A stretch of 64,000 nt of DNA from Massilia aquatica (GCF_011682045.1 NZ_VVIW01000027.1:1-64000), one strand, 5' to 3'; shown: positions 41,688 to 51,804, numbered from the stretch's first letter. Numbers and translations are program-made. The notes: generated by a model not told the origin, from the letters alone.

Positions 41688-42449
<762 letters not shown>

Positions 42450-42451
42450 AC

Positions 42452-42898
42452 ATGATAGCGACCACAATGACTAGTGCGGCCAATTTCAGCTGGCTGAAAA
42501 AAGTGCGCTGGGACGAGAACGGCCTGGTGCCGGTGATCGCCCAGGAAGCCGGTTCCAACGATGTGCTGATGTTCGCCTGGATGAACCGCGACGCCCTGGC
42601 GCGCACGGTGGAACTGGGCGAGGCGGTGTACTGGAGCCGCTCGCGCAAGAAGCTGTGGCACAAGGGCGAAGAGTCGGGCCACATCCAGAAGGTACTGGAA
42701 ATCCGCCTCGACTGCGATGAAGACGTGATCCTGCTGAAAATCGAGCAGGCCGGCGCCATCGCCTGCCATACCGGGCGCCATTCGTGCTTTTATCAAAAGT
42801 TCGAGGGCGACGCCAGGAGCGGCGACTGGCAGGTGGTCGAACCGGTGCTGCAGGACCCGGAAACGATTTACACCAATCCCAAGAAGGGCACACCATGA
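42452..42898 (+). CDS. hisI: Phosphoribosyl-AMP cyclohydrolase
   Basis: 148 aa from the ATG at 42452, 2 bp after the hisF stop (an overlapping TTG at 42446 is also in frame). Zn/Mg motifs: [42 protein letters not shown] and HTGRHSCFY. Separate from HisE, as in most betaproteobacteria. Confidence 0.95.
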   Translation: MIATTMTSAANFSWLKKVRWDENGLVPVIAQEAGSNDVLMFAWMNRDALARTVELGEAVYWSRSRKKLWHKGEESGHIQKVLEIRLDCDEDVILLKIEQAGAIACHTGRHSCFYQKFEGDARSGDWQVVEPVLQDPETIYTNPKKGTP

Positions 42899-43233
42899 GC
42901 CAGACCCTTGCCCGCGTGGCGCAAACGATCGAGTCGCGCAAGCTCGAAAACGGCGGCGACCCGGCCACCTCGTACGTGTCGCGCCTGTTTTCCAAGGGCG
43001 ACGACGCGATCCTGAAAAAGATCGGCGAAGAAGCCACCGAACTGGTGATGGCGGCCAAGGATGCGCGCGTCGATGGCGATGCGTCCCAAGTGCTGTACGA
43101 ATGCGCCGACCTGTGGTTCCATTCGATGGTGCTGCTGGCCAAATTCGACCTCTCGCCGCAGCAGGTGCTCGACGAGCTGGCGCGCCGCGAAGGCCTCTCA
43201 GGACTGGCCGAAAAAGCCGCCCGCCCGGACTGA
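42895..43233 (+). CDS. hisE: Phosphoribosyl-ATP pyrophosphatase
   Basis: 112 aa, all-alpha MazG-like NTP pyrophosphatase; [16 protein letters not shown] and [14 protein letters not shown] hold the metal-binding acidic residues. ATGA overlap with hisI. Ends the his gene set. Confidence 0.95.
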   Translation: MSQTLARVAQTIESRKLENGGDPATSYVSRLFSKGDDAILKKIGEEATELVMAAKDARVDGDASQVLYECADLWFHSMVLLAKFDLSPQQVLDELARREGLSGLAEKAARPD

Positions 43234-43267
43234 GGTCCTCCTATTTCTAACTCTACGGAAACTGCCC

Positions 43268-43639
43268 ATGACCGACTGCCTGTTCTGCAAAATCGCCGCC
43301 AAGCAAATCCCTTCTAGCATTGTCTACGAGGATGAAGAGTTGCTGGCGTTCAAGGATATCCATCCGGCCGCACCCGTGCACCTGCTGGTCATTCCCAAGG
43401 TCCACGTGGCGACCTTGTCCGAATGCAACGAAACGCATGGCGCGCTGCTCGGCAAGCTGCTGGCGCTGGCGCCAAAACTTGCCAAGGAGCATGGCTGTGA
43501 AGTCACCTACGATGCCGGCGGCAAGCCGGCCGGCGGCTACAAGACACTTATCAACAGCGGTCCGGACGGCGGCCAGGAAGTCTATCACCTGCACCTGCAC
43601 ATGATCGGCGGCCCCCGTCCCTGGACCGGGCAACGCTGA
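43268..43639 (+). CDS. hinT: HIT-family nucleotide hydrolase
   Basis: 123 aa. Histidine-triad motif HLHLH at 107-111, preceded by QEVYHL; N-terminal CLFCKIAAKQIPSSIVYED typical of HinT. Hydrolyses aminoacyl-AMP and phosphoramidates. 34 bp after hisE, conserved between his and tat genes in this lineage. Confidence 0.94.
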   Translation: MTDCLFCKIAAKQIPSSIVYEDEELLAFKDIHPAAPVHLLVIPKVHVATLSECNETHGALLGKLLALAPKLAKEHGCEVTYDAGGKPAGGYKTLINSGPDGGQEVYHLHLHMIGGPRPWTGQR

Positions 43640-43726
43640 CAATGCGGCAGGAATGGCCGGCATCGCGTAGAATACGCGGCGTACGCTTTCACGAATCGGG
43701 CGTTTGCGCCTCGTAAGGAGAAAATG

Positions 43727-43945
43727 ATGGGTTCACTGAGTATTTGGCATTGGCTGATCGTGTTGCTGGTCGTTGTCGTGGTTTTCGGAACCAAGAAGCT
43801 CGGCAACATGGGTGGCGATATTGGCAAGGCCGTCAAAGGCTTCAAGGATGGCGTACGTGGCGACGACGAGAAGCCGCCGGTTCCGACCCAGGTGGCGGAA
43901 CGGACGACCATCGACGGCGAAGCGAAAGAGAAAACGAAGTTCTGA
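43727..43945 (+). CDS. tatA: Sec-independent translocase component TatA
   Basis: 72 aa (a Met codon at 43724 gives one more). Short N-terminal membrane helix ([15 protein letters not shown]), then the [19 protein letters not shown] amphipathic helix and a charged tail. AGGAGAAA lies 6-9 nt upstream. Forms the protein-conducting pore for folded, twin-arginine substrates. Confidence 0.95.
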   Translation: MGSLSIWHWLIVLLVVVVVFGTKKLGNMGGDIGKAVKGFKDGVRGDDEKPPVPTQVAERTTIDGEAKEKTKF

Positions 43946-43993
43946 TGACCGTGCGTGCTCCGGCACGCGCCTTGTCCGATACTTCCAGACGCC

Positions 43994-44479
43994 ATGATCG
44001 ATCTTGGACTCTCTAAACTCGCCATCATCGGCGTGGTTGCACTCATTGTCATCGGCCCTGAAAAGCTGCCCAAGGTGGCGCGCATGGCGGGCACCCTGTA
44101 TGGACGCGCCCAGCGCTACCTGCATGACGTCAAGTCCGAGGTGAGCCGCGAGATCGAGCTCGATGAACTGCGCAACCTGCAAAAGGAAGTGCAGGAAACG
44201 GCCCAGTCGTTCAAGGACAGCGTCGAAAACACCATCGCCCAGAACATCGACGATGTCGATGCCGCCTGGCGCGACCTGCCTTCCTCAAACGCGCCCAGCG
44301 CCACCGTAAGCGACCTCGAGCGCAAGGCGCGCGACTTCCGCCGCAAGAAGCTGGTGCGCAATTCGGCCGTCCCCGGCTGGTACAAGCAGCGCCACGGCGG
44401 CAAGGCCCACATCATGTCGGGCGCCGCGCGCGTGAAAAAATTCCGCCCGCGCTCGTCGTCCACCTCGTCCTTCTTCTAA
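43994..44479 (+). CDS. tatB: Sec-independent translocase component TatB
   Basis: 161 aa from the ATG at 43994. MIDLGLSKLAIIGVVALIVI with the conserved Glu in GPEKLPKVAR, then a long amphipathic/charged coil and a basic Ser-rich C-terminus (RPRSSSTSSFF). Receives Tat substrates with TatC. Confidence 0.94.
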   Translation: MIDLGLSKLAIIGVVALIVIGPEKLPKVARMAGTLYGRAQRYLHDVKSEVSREIELDELRNLQKEVQETAQSFKDSVENTIAQNIDDVDAAWRDLPSSNAPSATVSDLERKARDFRRKKLVRNSAVPGWYKQRHGGKAHIMSGAARVKKFRPRSSSTSSFF

Positions 44480-44512
44480 CCCTGTTCTTCTAAATACCTC
44501 TTTGAATCCTCA

Positions 44513-45268
44513 ATGACAGATAAAGCAGCGGGCGAAGAGACCTTTATCTCTCATCTGGTCGAATTGCGCGACCGCCTGGTCAAGGCTTGCATCGGCATCG
44601 CCATCGTGTGCGCCGCACTGATGATGTGGCCCGGACCGGCCCATATTTACGACATCATCGCCCAGCCGATGATCGCTGCGCTGCCGGTCGGCTCGAAGAT
44701 GATCGCCACCGGCGTCATCGCCCCCTTCCTGGTGCCGATGAAGGTCACGCTGGTGCTGTCGATCATCATGGCGCTGCCGTGGGTGTTCTACCAGATGTGG
44801 GCCTTCATCGCCCCCGGCCTGTACCAGCACGAAAAACGCCTGGTGCTGCCGCTGGTGGTGTCGTCCTCGCTGCTGTTCATGAGCGGCGTGGCGTTCTGCT
44901 ACTTTTTCGTGTTCGGGCGCGTGTTCAAGTTCATCTCCGACTTTTCGCCGGCCTCGATCGCGGTCACGCCCGACATCGAAAACTATCTCGATTTCGTCAT
45001 ATCCATGTGCCTGGCCTTCGGCGCCACCTTCGAGGTGCCGGTGGTGGTGGTGATCCTGGTGCGCATGGGGATCGTCAGCGTGGCCAAACTCAAGGAACTC
45101 CGTCCGTACGTGATCGTGGGCGCATTCGTGATCGCCGCTATCGTCACGCCGCCGGACATCGTCAGCCAGTTTGCGCTGGCCTTGCCGATGTGGGTTTTGT
45201 TCGAACTCGGCCTCCTGATCGCGCCCGTCTTCGTGCGCGCCACCCAGGCGCCGGAAGAAGCGGCGTAA
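44513..45268 (+). CDS. tatC: Sec-independent translocase component TatC
   Basis: 251 aa with six membrane segments. Conserved HLVELRDRLVKA at the N-terminus, YQMWAFIAPGLY and FGATFEVPVVV. Binds twin-arginine signal peptides. Last gene of the long core run; the next gene is on the opposite strand. Confidence 0.97.
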   Translation: MTDKAAGEETFISHLVELRDRLVKACIGIAIVCAALMMWPGPAHIYDIIAQPMIAALPVGSKMIATGVIAPFLVPMKVTLVLSIIMALPWVFYQMWAFIAPGLYQHEKRLVLPLVVSSSLLFMSGVAFCYFFVFGRVFKFISDFSPASIAVTPDIENYLDFVISMCLAFGATFEVPVVVVILVRMGIVSVAKLKELRPYVIVGAFVIAAIVTPPDIVSQFALALPMWVLFELGLLIAPVFVRATQAPEEAA

Positions 45269-45329
45269 GCACGCCGCCGCAGCTGCCGCGGTGACTGTTC
45301 CCTGCGGCGCTGCCGGTCTTTCCGATTCG

Positions 45330-45977
45330 CTAGCGCGTCAGGTACAGCACCGTCGCCTCGCTCCCATCACCGCTTCCCACCTGCGTTGCCGTCATGTTCG
45401 GCAGGGTTGAACCCAGATTGGCCAGCACGGCCGGCAGCGCGCTTTCGAGCAGGTCGGCACTGGCCGGATTGACCTCGACCCGGCAGGTCTTGGTACGGCA
45501 TTCGAGCACCCTGACCTGCGGTTCGAGTCCGGCATTGGCACGCGCCAGCGCCGCGCGCACCGCCGCTGACGCCTGGCTGCTCCACGCATGGTCCACCTGT
45601 TCCGCGCGAAACATGGTCTCGGCCGGCGCCACCCCCGGCGTTTCGGGCATCACCGGCGTCGCCAACGGCGCGGCCGGCTGCGGCGCGGGCGGCGCGCGCG
45701 TGAGCATCAAGCGCAGCTCGGCCACTTCACGCCGCAGACCGGCCACTTCCTGGCGCAGCTGCATGACGTCGTTCGGTAACGGTGCCTCTGGCGGCGCCAG
45801 CGCCGGCGCGGCGCGCAGCGGCGGCGCGGGCATTGCCCTGGCAGGCCCGGAAGCGGCGACGGCGGCCACTGGCGGCGCCGCCTGTGCCGGCGCCGCCGCC
45901 GGGCTGTCGCCGCCACCGCAGGCGCCCAGCATGGCCATGACGGCCAGCAGCATGGTTGCGCAAATCATTCGCCTCAT
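45330..45977 (-). CDS. Hypothetical lipoprotein
   Basis: 215 aa from the ATG at 45977, where a lipoprotein signal (MRRMICATMLLAVMAMLGAC) begins; lipobox LGAC. An Ala/Pro-rich linker of about 50 aa is followed by a short coiled-coil (DVMQLRQEVAGLRREVAELR), another Pro-rich linker, and a C-terminal globular part with a CRTKTCRVEV Cys pair. I do not recognise the family. The coil suggests a trimeric or dimeric envelope protein. Confidence 0.75.
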   Translation of the reverse strand: MRRMICATMLLAVMAMLGACGGGDSPAAAPAQAAPPVAAVAASGPARAMPAPPLRAAPALAPPEAPLPNDVMQLRQEVAGLRREVAELRLMLTRAPPAPQPAAPLATPVMPETPGVAPAETMFRAEQVDHAWSSQASAAVRAALARANAGLEPQVRVLECRTKTCRVEVNPASADLLESALPAVLANLGSTLPNMTATQVGSGDGSEATVLYLTR

Positions 45978-46219
45978 GGGTCCTCCTGCGGACGTGTAGT
46001 TCTGGCACGGCAGCCAGGCCGGCCCCGGAAATGCCGCTGCCGATCCATTCAGCCTAGGAGTTGCGGCGCGCGCGCGTATGAGGTGCATCAATCGTCGCGG
46101 GCCGGAATCGGCTGCCTGCGCGCCTTGCGCCAAACAAGCCGCGGGCAAGGCTGCCGGTTTGAAATAGCCTGGCAATTGGTAAGGTAAGATGGCTTGTTTT
46201 CATCCCCGTGTGCGATCCG

Positions 46220-47164
46220 ATGCGTTTAGCCGTTTTGTTTCCGAGTGTTCTTTTTGCCGTGCTGCTGGCGTCTTGCAGCGAGCACAAGGCGGCCACGCCG
46301 CCAGCTGCCGCCGCGCCGCCTGCCAGCGCCAGCGCAGGCAGGGATGCCGCGCCGCCACCCGCTCCGCCCACGCCCGCGCAGCGTGCAGCCGGGGCCGCGT
46401 TGCTGCAGGAGCGCCTGGTGCTGATGCGGGCCATCTTCGGCCAGGCGTACCGGCCGGAGACGTCCCAGGCGACCATCGAGGCTGGCGAACCGGGCCGTTC
46501 CGGCACGCGCCAGTACGCGCTGGTTCCGATCGCCCACGCGTTTTTGCCGGACGGGGACGCCGTGCTGGTGGGCGTCGGCGGACAAACCGACGAACAAGGC
46601 CACGCGACCGACTTTCTGCTCGACGCCGGCCTGCTCAACGTGTTCATCCTGCGCAAGGTCGATGGCGCCTGGACCGAGCTGCGCCACCATGCCAACGTCA
46701 GCGCGCTGGCGCACCAGCCCGGGATGAACAAGGCGGTGTTCGTCAACCTGGCGCCGGGCAAGCCGGGCCTGGCGATGCTGGCCGGATTCAATTCGCAAGG
46801 CGAGGAGCGCACCCTGCTGTCGCTGTTCGACCTGGGCGCCGACACCCTGCGCGACCTGGCGGGCGAGCCGATCCATATTGCCTCGGGTAACCGCGCCGGC
46901 TGCAATCCCTCGGGACCGGCCAGCTGTTTCAACATTGCCGGCGGCTGGCACTTCGCGGCGCCGGCCGGCGCGGGGCCTTACAACGACCTGGTATTGACGC
47001 TCAAGGGCGAGCAAGACATCAAACAGCGCCGCAAGACGCCCGGGCCGGACGGGGATGAATACGAGACCGCCGCAACCCGCAAGCTCGGCGGCACGGCGCG
47101 CTACGCCTGGAACGGCAGCGTTTATGCGCTGGCCGAGGGCGCCAACAAGGAACCACAACCATGA
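46220..47164 (+). CDS. Hypothetical lipoprotein, tandem paralogue 1
   Basis: 314 aa from the ATG at 46220 (an upstream Met at 46208 is possible). Signal peptide with lipobox LASC, an Ala/Pro linker of about 35 aa, then a globular domain: ERLVLMRAIFGQAYRPE, LLNVFILRKVDGAWTELRHH, FVNLAPGKPGLAMLAGF and, near the end, GPYNDLVLTLKGEQD and GTARYAWNGSVYAL. No family name recognised. Overlaps its paralogue at 47161 by 4 bp. Confidence 0.8.
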   Translation: MRLAVLFPSVLFAVLLASCSEHKAATPPAAAAPPASASAGRDAAPPPAPPTPAQRAAGAALLQERLVLMRAIFGQAYRPETSQATIEAGEPGRSGTRQYALVPIAHAFLPDGDAVLVGVGGQTDEQGHATDFLLDAGLLNVFILRKVDGAWTELRHHANVSALAHQPGMNKAVFVNLAPGKPGLAMLAGFNSQGEERTLLSLFDLGADTLRDLAGEPIHIASGNRAGCNPSGPASCFNIAGGWHFAAPAGAGPYNDLVLTLKGEQDIKQRRKTPGPDGDEYETAATRKLGGTARYAWNGSVYALAEGANKEPQP

Positions 47165-48114
47165 TGCGCAGAACCATTCCGCTGACCAGCCTGCTCCTGT
47201 GCGCGCTCCTGTGCGCCTGCCGCGAGCAGCGGCCCGCCGCCACCCCTGCCGCGCCGGCGGCGAGCGCTTCCGCTACCGCTACCGCGCCCCCTGTCAGCGA
47301 GGCCGTGCCCGCAGCGCCCGAACTCACGCCGGAACAACGGGAAGCCGAGGCCGCCGGAATGCGCGAGCGGGTCGTGCTGATGCAAGCCATCTTCGGCGGC
47401 AAGTTCAATCCCGTGCACAACGCCGCCACCATGCAGCTGAGCGTGCCGGAAGAGCCTGGCATGCACGTGTACACCATCGAACCGGTGGCGCATACCATCC
47501 TGCCCAATGGCGACGCGGCGCTGGTCGCCAACGCCTTGCACGGCGAGCGCGGACCGGACGACAACCGCGTTCGCACCGAAGGCGGGCTGCTGAACATCTT
47601 CATCCTGCGCAAGACCAATGGCCGCTGGGCGCTGCTCAAGCACCACCCGAATATTGCGCGCATGGGTAGCTGGGAGACCATCGGCAGGGCCAGGTTCATG
47701 CAGCTCGCCCCCGGCAAACCGGGGTTGGCCATGCTGCATGGCTTCGCCATGATGGACTATGCGCAGCGCAAGCTATCTTTGTTCGACCTGACTGCCGATC
47801 CGGTCCGTTCGCTCACCGGCGACGGCATCACCATCTTCTTTTCCACGTCCGGCTGCGTTCCCGAGGAGGAAAACATCTGCTCCGATATCGTGGCCGGCTG
47901 GCGCTTCGCCCTGCCCGCCGCACAAGCCGACTATAACGACCTGGTCCTCACCTTCGTCGGCCAGGACGACGGCAAGAAGGAAGCGCGCCGCAAGGGCCAG
48001 GAAGGCCCGGTACTGGCCTCGGATATCACCAGCCTGAACGGAACGGCGCGCTACGCCTACAACGGCAAGACCTACGTCCTGGTCGAAGGCAAGAATCCGG
48101 GCCCGGAAGAATGA
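47161..48114 (+). CDS. Hypothetical lipoprotein, tandem paralogue 2
   Basis: 317 aa. Lipobox LCAC after a short signal peptide, an Ala/Pro/Thr linker, then the same domain layout as the upstream gene: ERVVLMQAIFGGKFNPV, LLNIFILRKTNGRWALLKHH, FMQLAPGKPGLAMLHGF, ADYNDLVLTFVGQDD and GTARYAYNGKTYVLVEG. Clearly a tandem duplication. Its stop and that of the convergent esterase gene are 1 bp apart. Confidence 0.8.
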   Translation: MMRRTIPLTSLLLCALLCACREQRPAATPAAPAASASATATAPPVSEAVPAAPELTPEQREAEAAGMRERVVLMQAIFGGKFNPVHNAATMQLSVPEEPGMHVYTIEPVAHTILPNGDAALVANALHGERGPDDNRVRTEGGLLNIFILRKTNGRWALLKHHPNIARMGSWETIGRARFMQLAPGKPGLAMLHGFAMMDYAQRKLSLFDLTADPVRSLTGDGITIFFSTSGCVPEEENICSDIVAGWRFALPAAQADYNDLVLTFVGQDDGKKEARRKGQEGPVLASDITSLNGTARYAYNGKTYVLVEGKNPGPEE

Positions 48115-48115
48115 A

Positions 48116-49849
48116 CTACGGACAGTTGCCGACCACATAGTGCCCGGGCGCGGTCTGCGCCAGGGTCTGGATGTAGAACAGGTTGTCCAGCCCCATGTTC
48201 TGGTTCGACCCGTTGGCCAGCGCAAAGCCGCCGCTGTCATGCGCGCGTCCGGCCTGCACGTGGGCAAAATTGCTTGCCGTGACCGTGGTGCAGGTAAAGC
48301 CGCTGCTGGTGCTGGCGTTCACGCCGGCCGACAGGCCGCTTTCCACCGCGCCCGCCACCGACGAGGCCTGGTAGGTATAGGCGGTCGATGGCGCCAGCCC
48401 GGTATCGGTGTAAGACGTGCCCGCGAGCGGCGCCGGCGTGACCTTGCTGCCGTTGCGGTAGAGGTTGTAGCCGCTGGCGCCGCTGGCCGCGCTCCATGAC
48501 AGGGCGATGCTGCTGGCGCTGGCGACTCCTGCCTTCAGGCCGGCCGGCGGCTGCACGGCCGGCACCGGTCCCACCAGGAACGTGGGCAGGGCGCAGGGCG
48601 CCGAGGTTTGGCCGGTGGTAGCGCTGGTGGCCGTGACCGTGCCGCTGTAGTAGCCGTTGGCCAGCGCGTAGGCGATGCTGAACCCGGCGCCGCTGCCGGC
48701 TGCGGGGTCGTTGACCGGCGTGGCGCCGGAGAGCACCACGCGGTAGCTGCCGATGGCGCCGGCCGCATCCACGCCCGCGCCGCTGATGGTGGCGGCGTTG
48801 CCCGACACGCTGGCCGCGCAGGCGGTCATCACCGGCGCCGCAATGGCACTCGCGCGCAGGTTGTTCCTGAACCAGAAATCCATCACGAAGGCCGGGTAAT
48901 TGACCTTGGTGGCGTCGACGAAGTGCCCGTTCTGCCCGCCGGGTCCGGCCGGCCACGCGTGGCCCATGCCGGTCACCGCGATTTCCGAGGTGCGCAGTTT
49001 GCCGTTGCTGTCGGTGTAGGGCGTGTTGCTGCCGCCGCCAGGCACGGCTACCGTTGCGCCCCTGCCGGACACGCCGCCGTAGGCGATGCGCATGGCCGCC
49101 GCGTCGATCGGTCCGTAGGCGGGCGAGACCGTGTAATCGCTGGTGCCCCAGATCACGCTGGCGATCTGGGTGGCGAACCTGGCTTGCTGGGCGCCGGCCA
49201 TGGCGCTGCACTTGTTGGCCGCCGTGCTGGCGTTGAACCCCGACGGCACGCTGCCGATCTGCATGATGGTGGTGCCGGGCGGTGGCCCCGCGTTGATCCC
49301 GATGCCGGCGAACACATCCGGCGCCAGGCAGCCCAGCACCATGGTCTGGCCGCCGCCCGACGACAGGCCGGTCACGTACACCTGGTTCGGATCGACCGCA
49401 TAGCGCGCATCGGCCAGGAAACGGCTGACCAGGTTCAGCAGCACGCCATCGTGGCCGCTGGCGCGGTTGTGATTGGTCAGGCTGTAATCCCAGCAATGGC
49501 TGCCGGAGATATTGCCGGTGGCATTCGGGGCCAGGATCACGGCGCCGTACTGGTCGGCCACGCCTTTCCAGTTGAAACCCTTGTCCGATCCCGAATCGAT
49601 GACGTCGCCGGCCGCCGTTTGCTGGCAGCCGTGCAGCACCATCACCAGGGCGCGCTTGCCGCCCAGCACGGGCTGGGTGGCGGGCCAGTAAAAGTAACCG
49701 CTCAGGTTGCCGCCGTTGACGCTGTCCGCGCCCCAGGTCTGGTTGCCGCTCCAGGCGCCGGGGCCGGCCTGGACCTGCGCCAGCGCGCACACTGGCAGGC
49801 ACAACAGTAAGGAAGCCGCGCGGCGGCCGAGAGAGTGCTTGATGTCCAT
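48116..49849 (-). CDS. Secreted PHB-depolymerase-type esterase with fibronectin-like domain
   Basis: 577 aa with signal peptide (cut after ALAQ). N-terminal catalytic domain of the PHB depolymerase/feruloyl esterase type: oxyanion LHGCQQTA, nucleophile Ser163 in GLSSGGGQ, and catalytic His in GMGHAWPAGPGGQNGHF. Middle segment of about 90 aa resembling a carbohydrate-binding/immunoglobulin-like module, then a fibronectin-III-like domain (about 430-515, ALSWSAASGASGYNLYRNGS), and a C-terminal ~60 aa domain with CTTVTASNFAHVQAGRAHDS. Secreted polymer degradation is likely; the polymer is not certain. Confidence 0.9.
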   Translation of the reverse strand: MDIKHSLGRRAASLLLCLPVCALAQVQAGPGAWSGNQTWGADSVNGGNLSGYFYWPATQPVLGGKRALVMVLHGCQQTAAGDVIDSGSDKGFNWKGVADQYGAVILAPNATGNISGSHCWDYSLTNHNRASGHDGVLLNLVSRFLADARYAVDPNQVYVTGLSSGGGQTMVLGCLAPDVFAGIGINAGPPPGTTIMQIGSVPSGFNASTAANKCSAMAGAQQARFATQIASVIWGTSDYTVSPAYGPIDAAAMRIAYGGVSGRGATVAVPGGGSNTPYTDSNGKLRTSEIAVTGMGHAWPAGPGGQNGHFVDATKVNYPAFVMDFWFRNNLRASAIAAPVMTACAASVSGNAATISGAGVDAAGAIGSYRVVLSGATPVNDPAAGSGAGFSIAYALANGYYSGTVTATSATTGQTSAPCALPTFLVGPVPAVQPPAGLKAGVASASSIALSWSAASGASGYNLYRNGSKVTPAPLAGTSYTDTGLAPSTAYTYQASSVAGAVESGLSAGVNASTSSGFTCTTVTASNFAHVQAGRAHDSGGFALANGSNQNMGLDNLFYIQTLAQTAPGHYVVGNCP

Positions 49850-50155
49850 GATGTCTCCATTCTTCTATATTGAAAATACGGGAAGGCTGCGGGTGCTTGC
49901 AGGGAAGAGCTCGGTGGGGGCGTCAGGGATACCGCGCTGGGCGGCCGGCCTTCGGGACGGTTCACGGGAAGTAACAGCTGGAAATAATTCTACCGGAGGC
50001 GACCGTAAAGATCGCGGACCGGACGGAGCGTGCTTGCACGCTGCTTGTGCGTCATTGCACAGGGGCGGCCAGCGGCGGCGCGCGATGTGAGGCACAATGA
50101 CAAGCCGCGCAGCCGTCGCTGCGCTGATTGGTCGATTGATTGATTGGGAGTGATT
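49850..50155. other. Intergenic region between divergent genes
   Basis: About 300 bp holding the promoters of the esterase (minus) and the membrane-protein gene (plus). A short GATT tandem run (GATTGATTGATTGG, 50132-50146) sits at the right end. No RNA gene or repeat recognised. Confidence 0.4.
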
Positions 50156-50641
50156 GTGTCGGTACTTGCCGCAGGTCTGTTTGGTGCCTTTGCCGCCTGG
50201 TTTGCCGTGCGCTGGATCGGTGCGCGCCTGCGCATCGGCGCCGGCGACGGCAGCCTTGTTTTCGCGCCTTTCCTGGAGCGGCTCGGCATCCTGCAATTGC
50301 TGGGGGTGGCCGTGCTGGCCTGGGTGGCACTGTCGCGCGAGCACGACAGTTACACGGGGCTGGTCGCGCTGGCGCTGCTGCTGGCCATCGGCGGTATCTA
50401 CTGCCTGTGCGAAGGCATCATGACGCGCGGTAAGGTGGACGATGGCGGCATTATCTTCATCACGCCTTGGGGCGGCAGGCGTAACGAAGCCTGGCATGAC
50501 CTGCGCAGCGTGCACTACCGTTCGTACTGCGGCATGTACGTGCTCACATTTCGCAGCGGCAGCGTGATCCGGCTGTCGGTCCTGCTCAGCGGACACGGCG
50601 CCGTGCTGCAACACCTGCGCGCGCGGGGCCACCGTGTCTGA
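50156..50641 (+). CDS. Hypothetical membrane protein
   Basis: 161 aa from a GTG at 50156, chosen because GGGAG lies 5 nt upstream; alternatives are GTG 50150 and TTG 50144. Two to three hydrophobic segments in the first 100 aa (LAAGLFGAFAAWFAVRWIGA; ILQLLGVAVLAWVAL; LVALALLLAIGGIYCLCEGI). The C-terminal 60 aa (WGGRRNEAWHDLRSVHYRSY) look like a small PH-like beta domain. Overlaps the DinB gene by 8 bp. Confidence 0.65.
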   Translation: MSVLAAGLFGAFAAWFAVRWIGARLRIGAGDGSLVFAPFLERLGILQLLGVAVLAWVALSREHDSYTGLVALALLLAIGGIYCLCEGIMTRGKVDDGGIIFITPWGGRRNEAWHDLRSVHYRSYCGMYVLTFRSGSVIRLSVLLSGHGAVLQHLRARGHRV

Positions 50642-51197
50642 ACTGGCCCACCTGCGCCTGATGGCCGGCTACAACAGCTGGATGAACCAGAAACTGTATG
50701 ACGCCGCCGCCACGCTGTCCAGGGATGAACTGGCGGCCGATCGCGGCGCTTTTTTCGGCTCGCTGCTCGGCACGCTCAACCACCTGGTCGCCGGCGACAC
50801 CATCTGGCTGCGCCGTTTCGCCACCCATCCGGCGCGCTTTGGCGCGCTCGATCCGGTGCTGGCGCTGCCGGCACCAGGCGGGCTGGACGCCATCCACAGC
50901 ACCGACCTGGCCGTGCTGGGCGCGCACCGGCGCCTGCTCGACCAGTTGATCGTCAGCTGGACCGCGCAGCTGGCCGAGGCCGACCTCGGGCATGTGCTGC
51001 ATTACGCCAATACCAAGGGAATTCGCTCGCAAAAGCGCTTCGGCGACCTGCTGCTGCACTTTTTCAATCACCAGACCCATCACCGCGGGCAAGCGAGCAC
51101 CTTGCTGTCGCAGGCGGGCGTGGATCTGGGCGTGACCGATTTGCTGATGCTTATCGAGAACGTGGCCGATCATGGCGCGCCACCTGCGCCGCCCTGA
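50634..51197 (+). CDS. DinB-family protein
   Basis: 187 aa, GTG start. Four-helix DinB/YfiT-like fold with three histidines that bind a metal: LLGTLNHLVAGDTIW and FFNHQTHHRGQASTLL. Members act as thiol-dependent hydrolases or transferases; the role here is unknown. Its 3' end overlaps the convergent lipoprotein gene by 47 bp. Confidence 0.88.
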   Translation: MSELAHLRLMAGYNSWMNQKLYDAAATLSRDELAADRGAFFGSLLGTLNHLVAGDTIWLRRFATHPARFGALDPVLALPAPGGLDAIHSTDLAVLGAHRRLLDQLIVSWTAQLAEADLGHVLHYANTKGIRSQKRFGDLLLHFFNHQTHHRGQASTLLSQAGVDLGVTDLLMLIENVADHGAPPAPP

Positions 51198-51804
51198 GCC
51201 CGGCGCCGTCGGCCAGTGGCGCGTGGCGCCTGAGCGAGCGCACCACCTGGTTATATGAATCGACCATGGCGGCGGCCACCGCCTTGCCCTGCGGCGTGCG
51301 GGTGTAGCCGTCGGCCGCCGCGAAGCCGCCATTGAAAAAGCCGCCCGCCGCGCCGAAACGCCAGTGGCTGGCGCTGCCCTGCGCCACGGCCACCTGCGCG
51401 CCGGAGCGGGTGTCGGTCAAGGTGAGCAGGGTGGACGGCTGCAGGGCGATATCGTGCAGCGAACCGAGGCGCCCGACGGCGCCATCGTGGGCGAAGCTGA
51501 GCGATGGCGTGGCGGTGTAGTCGGATGGAGCGAGTATGCGCCCGCTGTGCGCCGACGTGGCCTCGGCCAGGGTGAAGCAGTTCGAGGCGCGCACCATCAG
51601 GCGCAGCAGCGGCACGGTGCCGGACAGGTCGGCATCCGTGCCGAAGCGCAGCGTTCCCAGCGCGCGCGGGCAATGCTCGAGCTGGCTGTTAGGCGGTTTG
51701 ATGCCGGCCGGCGGCGCGGCTGGCGGTGGCGGCCGGCTGGCGCAGCCGGCCAGGGCCATTGCTGTCAGGGCGATGAGCAGGGCGGGGTTTGGGCCTGGCG
51801 TCAT
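51151..51804 (-). CDS. CsgG-like lipoprotein
   Basis: 217 aa from the ATG at 51804, with AAGGAG 6 nt upstream. Lipobox LAGC. TLRFGTDADLSGTVPLLRLM followed by ASNCFTLAE recalls the CsgG/LpoB-type nucleotide-free fold seen in curli and peptidoglycan-associated lipoproteins; TPQGKAVAAAMVDSYNQVV near the end is typical of the group. No curli genes are present. A role in the cell envelope is inferred. Confidence 0.7.
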   Translation of the reverse strand: MTPGPNPALLIALTAMALAGCASRPPPPAAPPAGIKPPNSQLEHCPRALGTLRFGTDADLSGTVPLLRLMVRASNCFTLAEATSAHSGRILAPSDYTATPSLSFAHDGAVGRLGSLHDIALQPSTLLTLTDTRSGAQVAVAQGSASHWRFGAAGGFFNGGFAAADGYTRTPQGKAVAAAMVDSYNQVVRSLRRHAPLADGAGLRAAQVARHDRPRSR

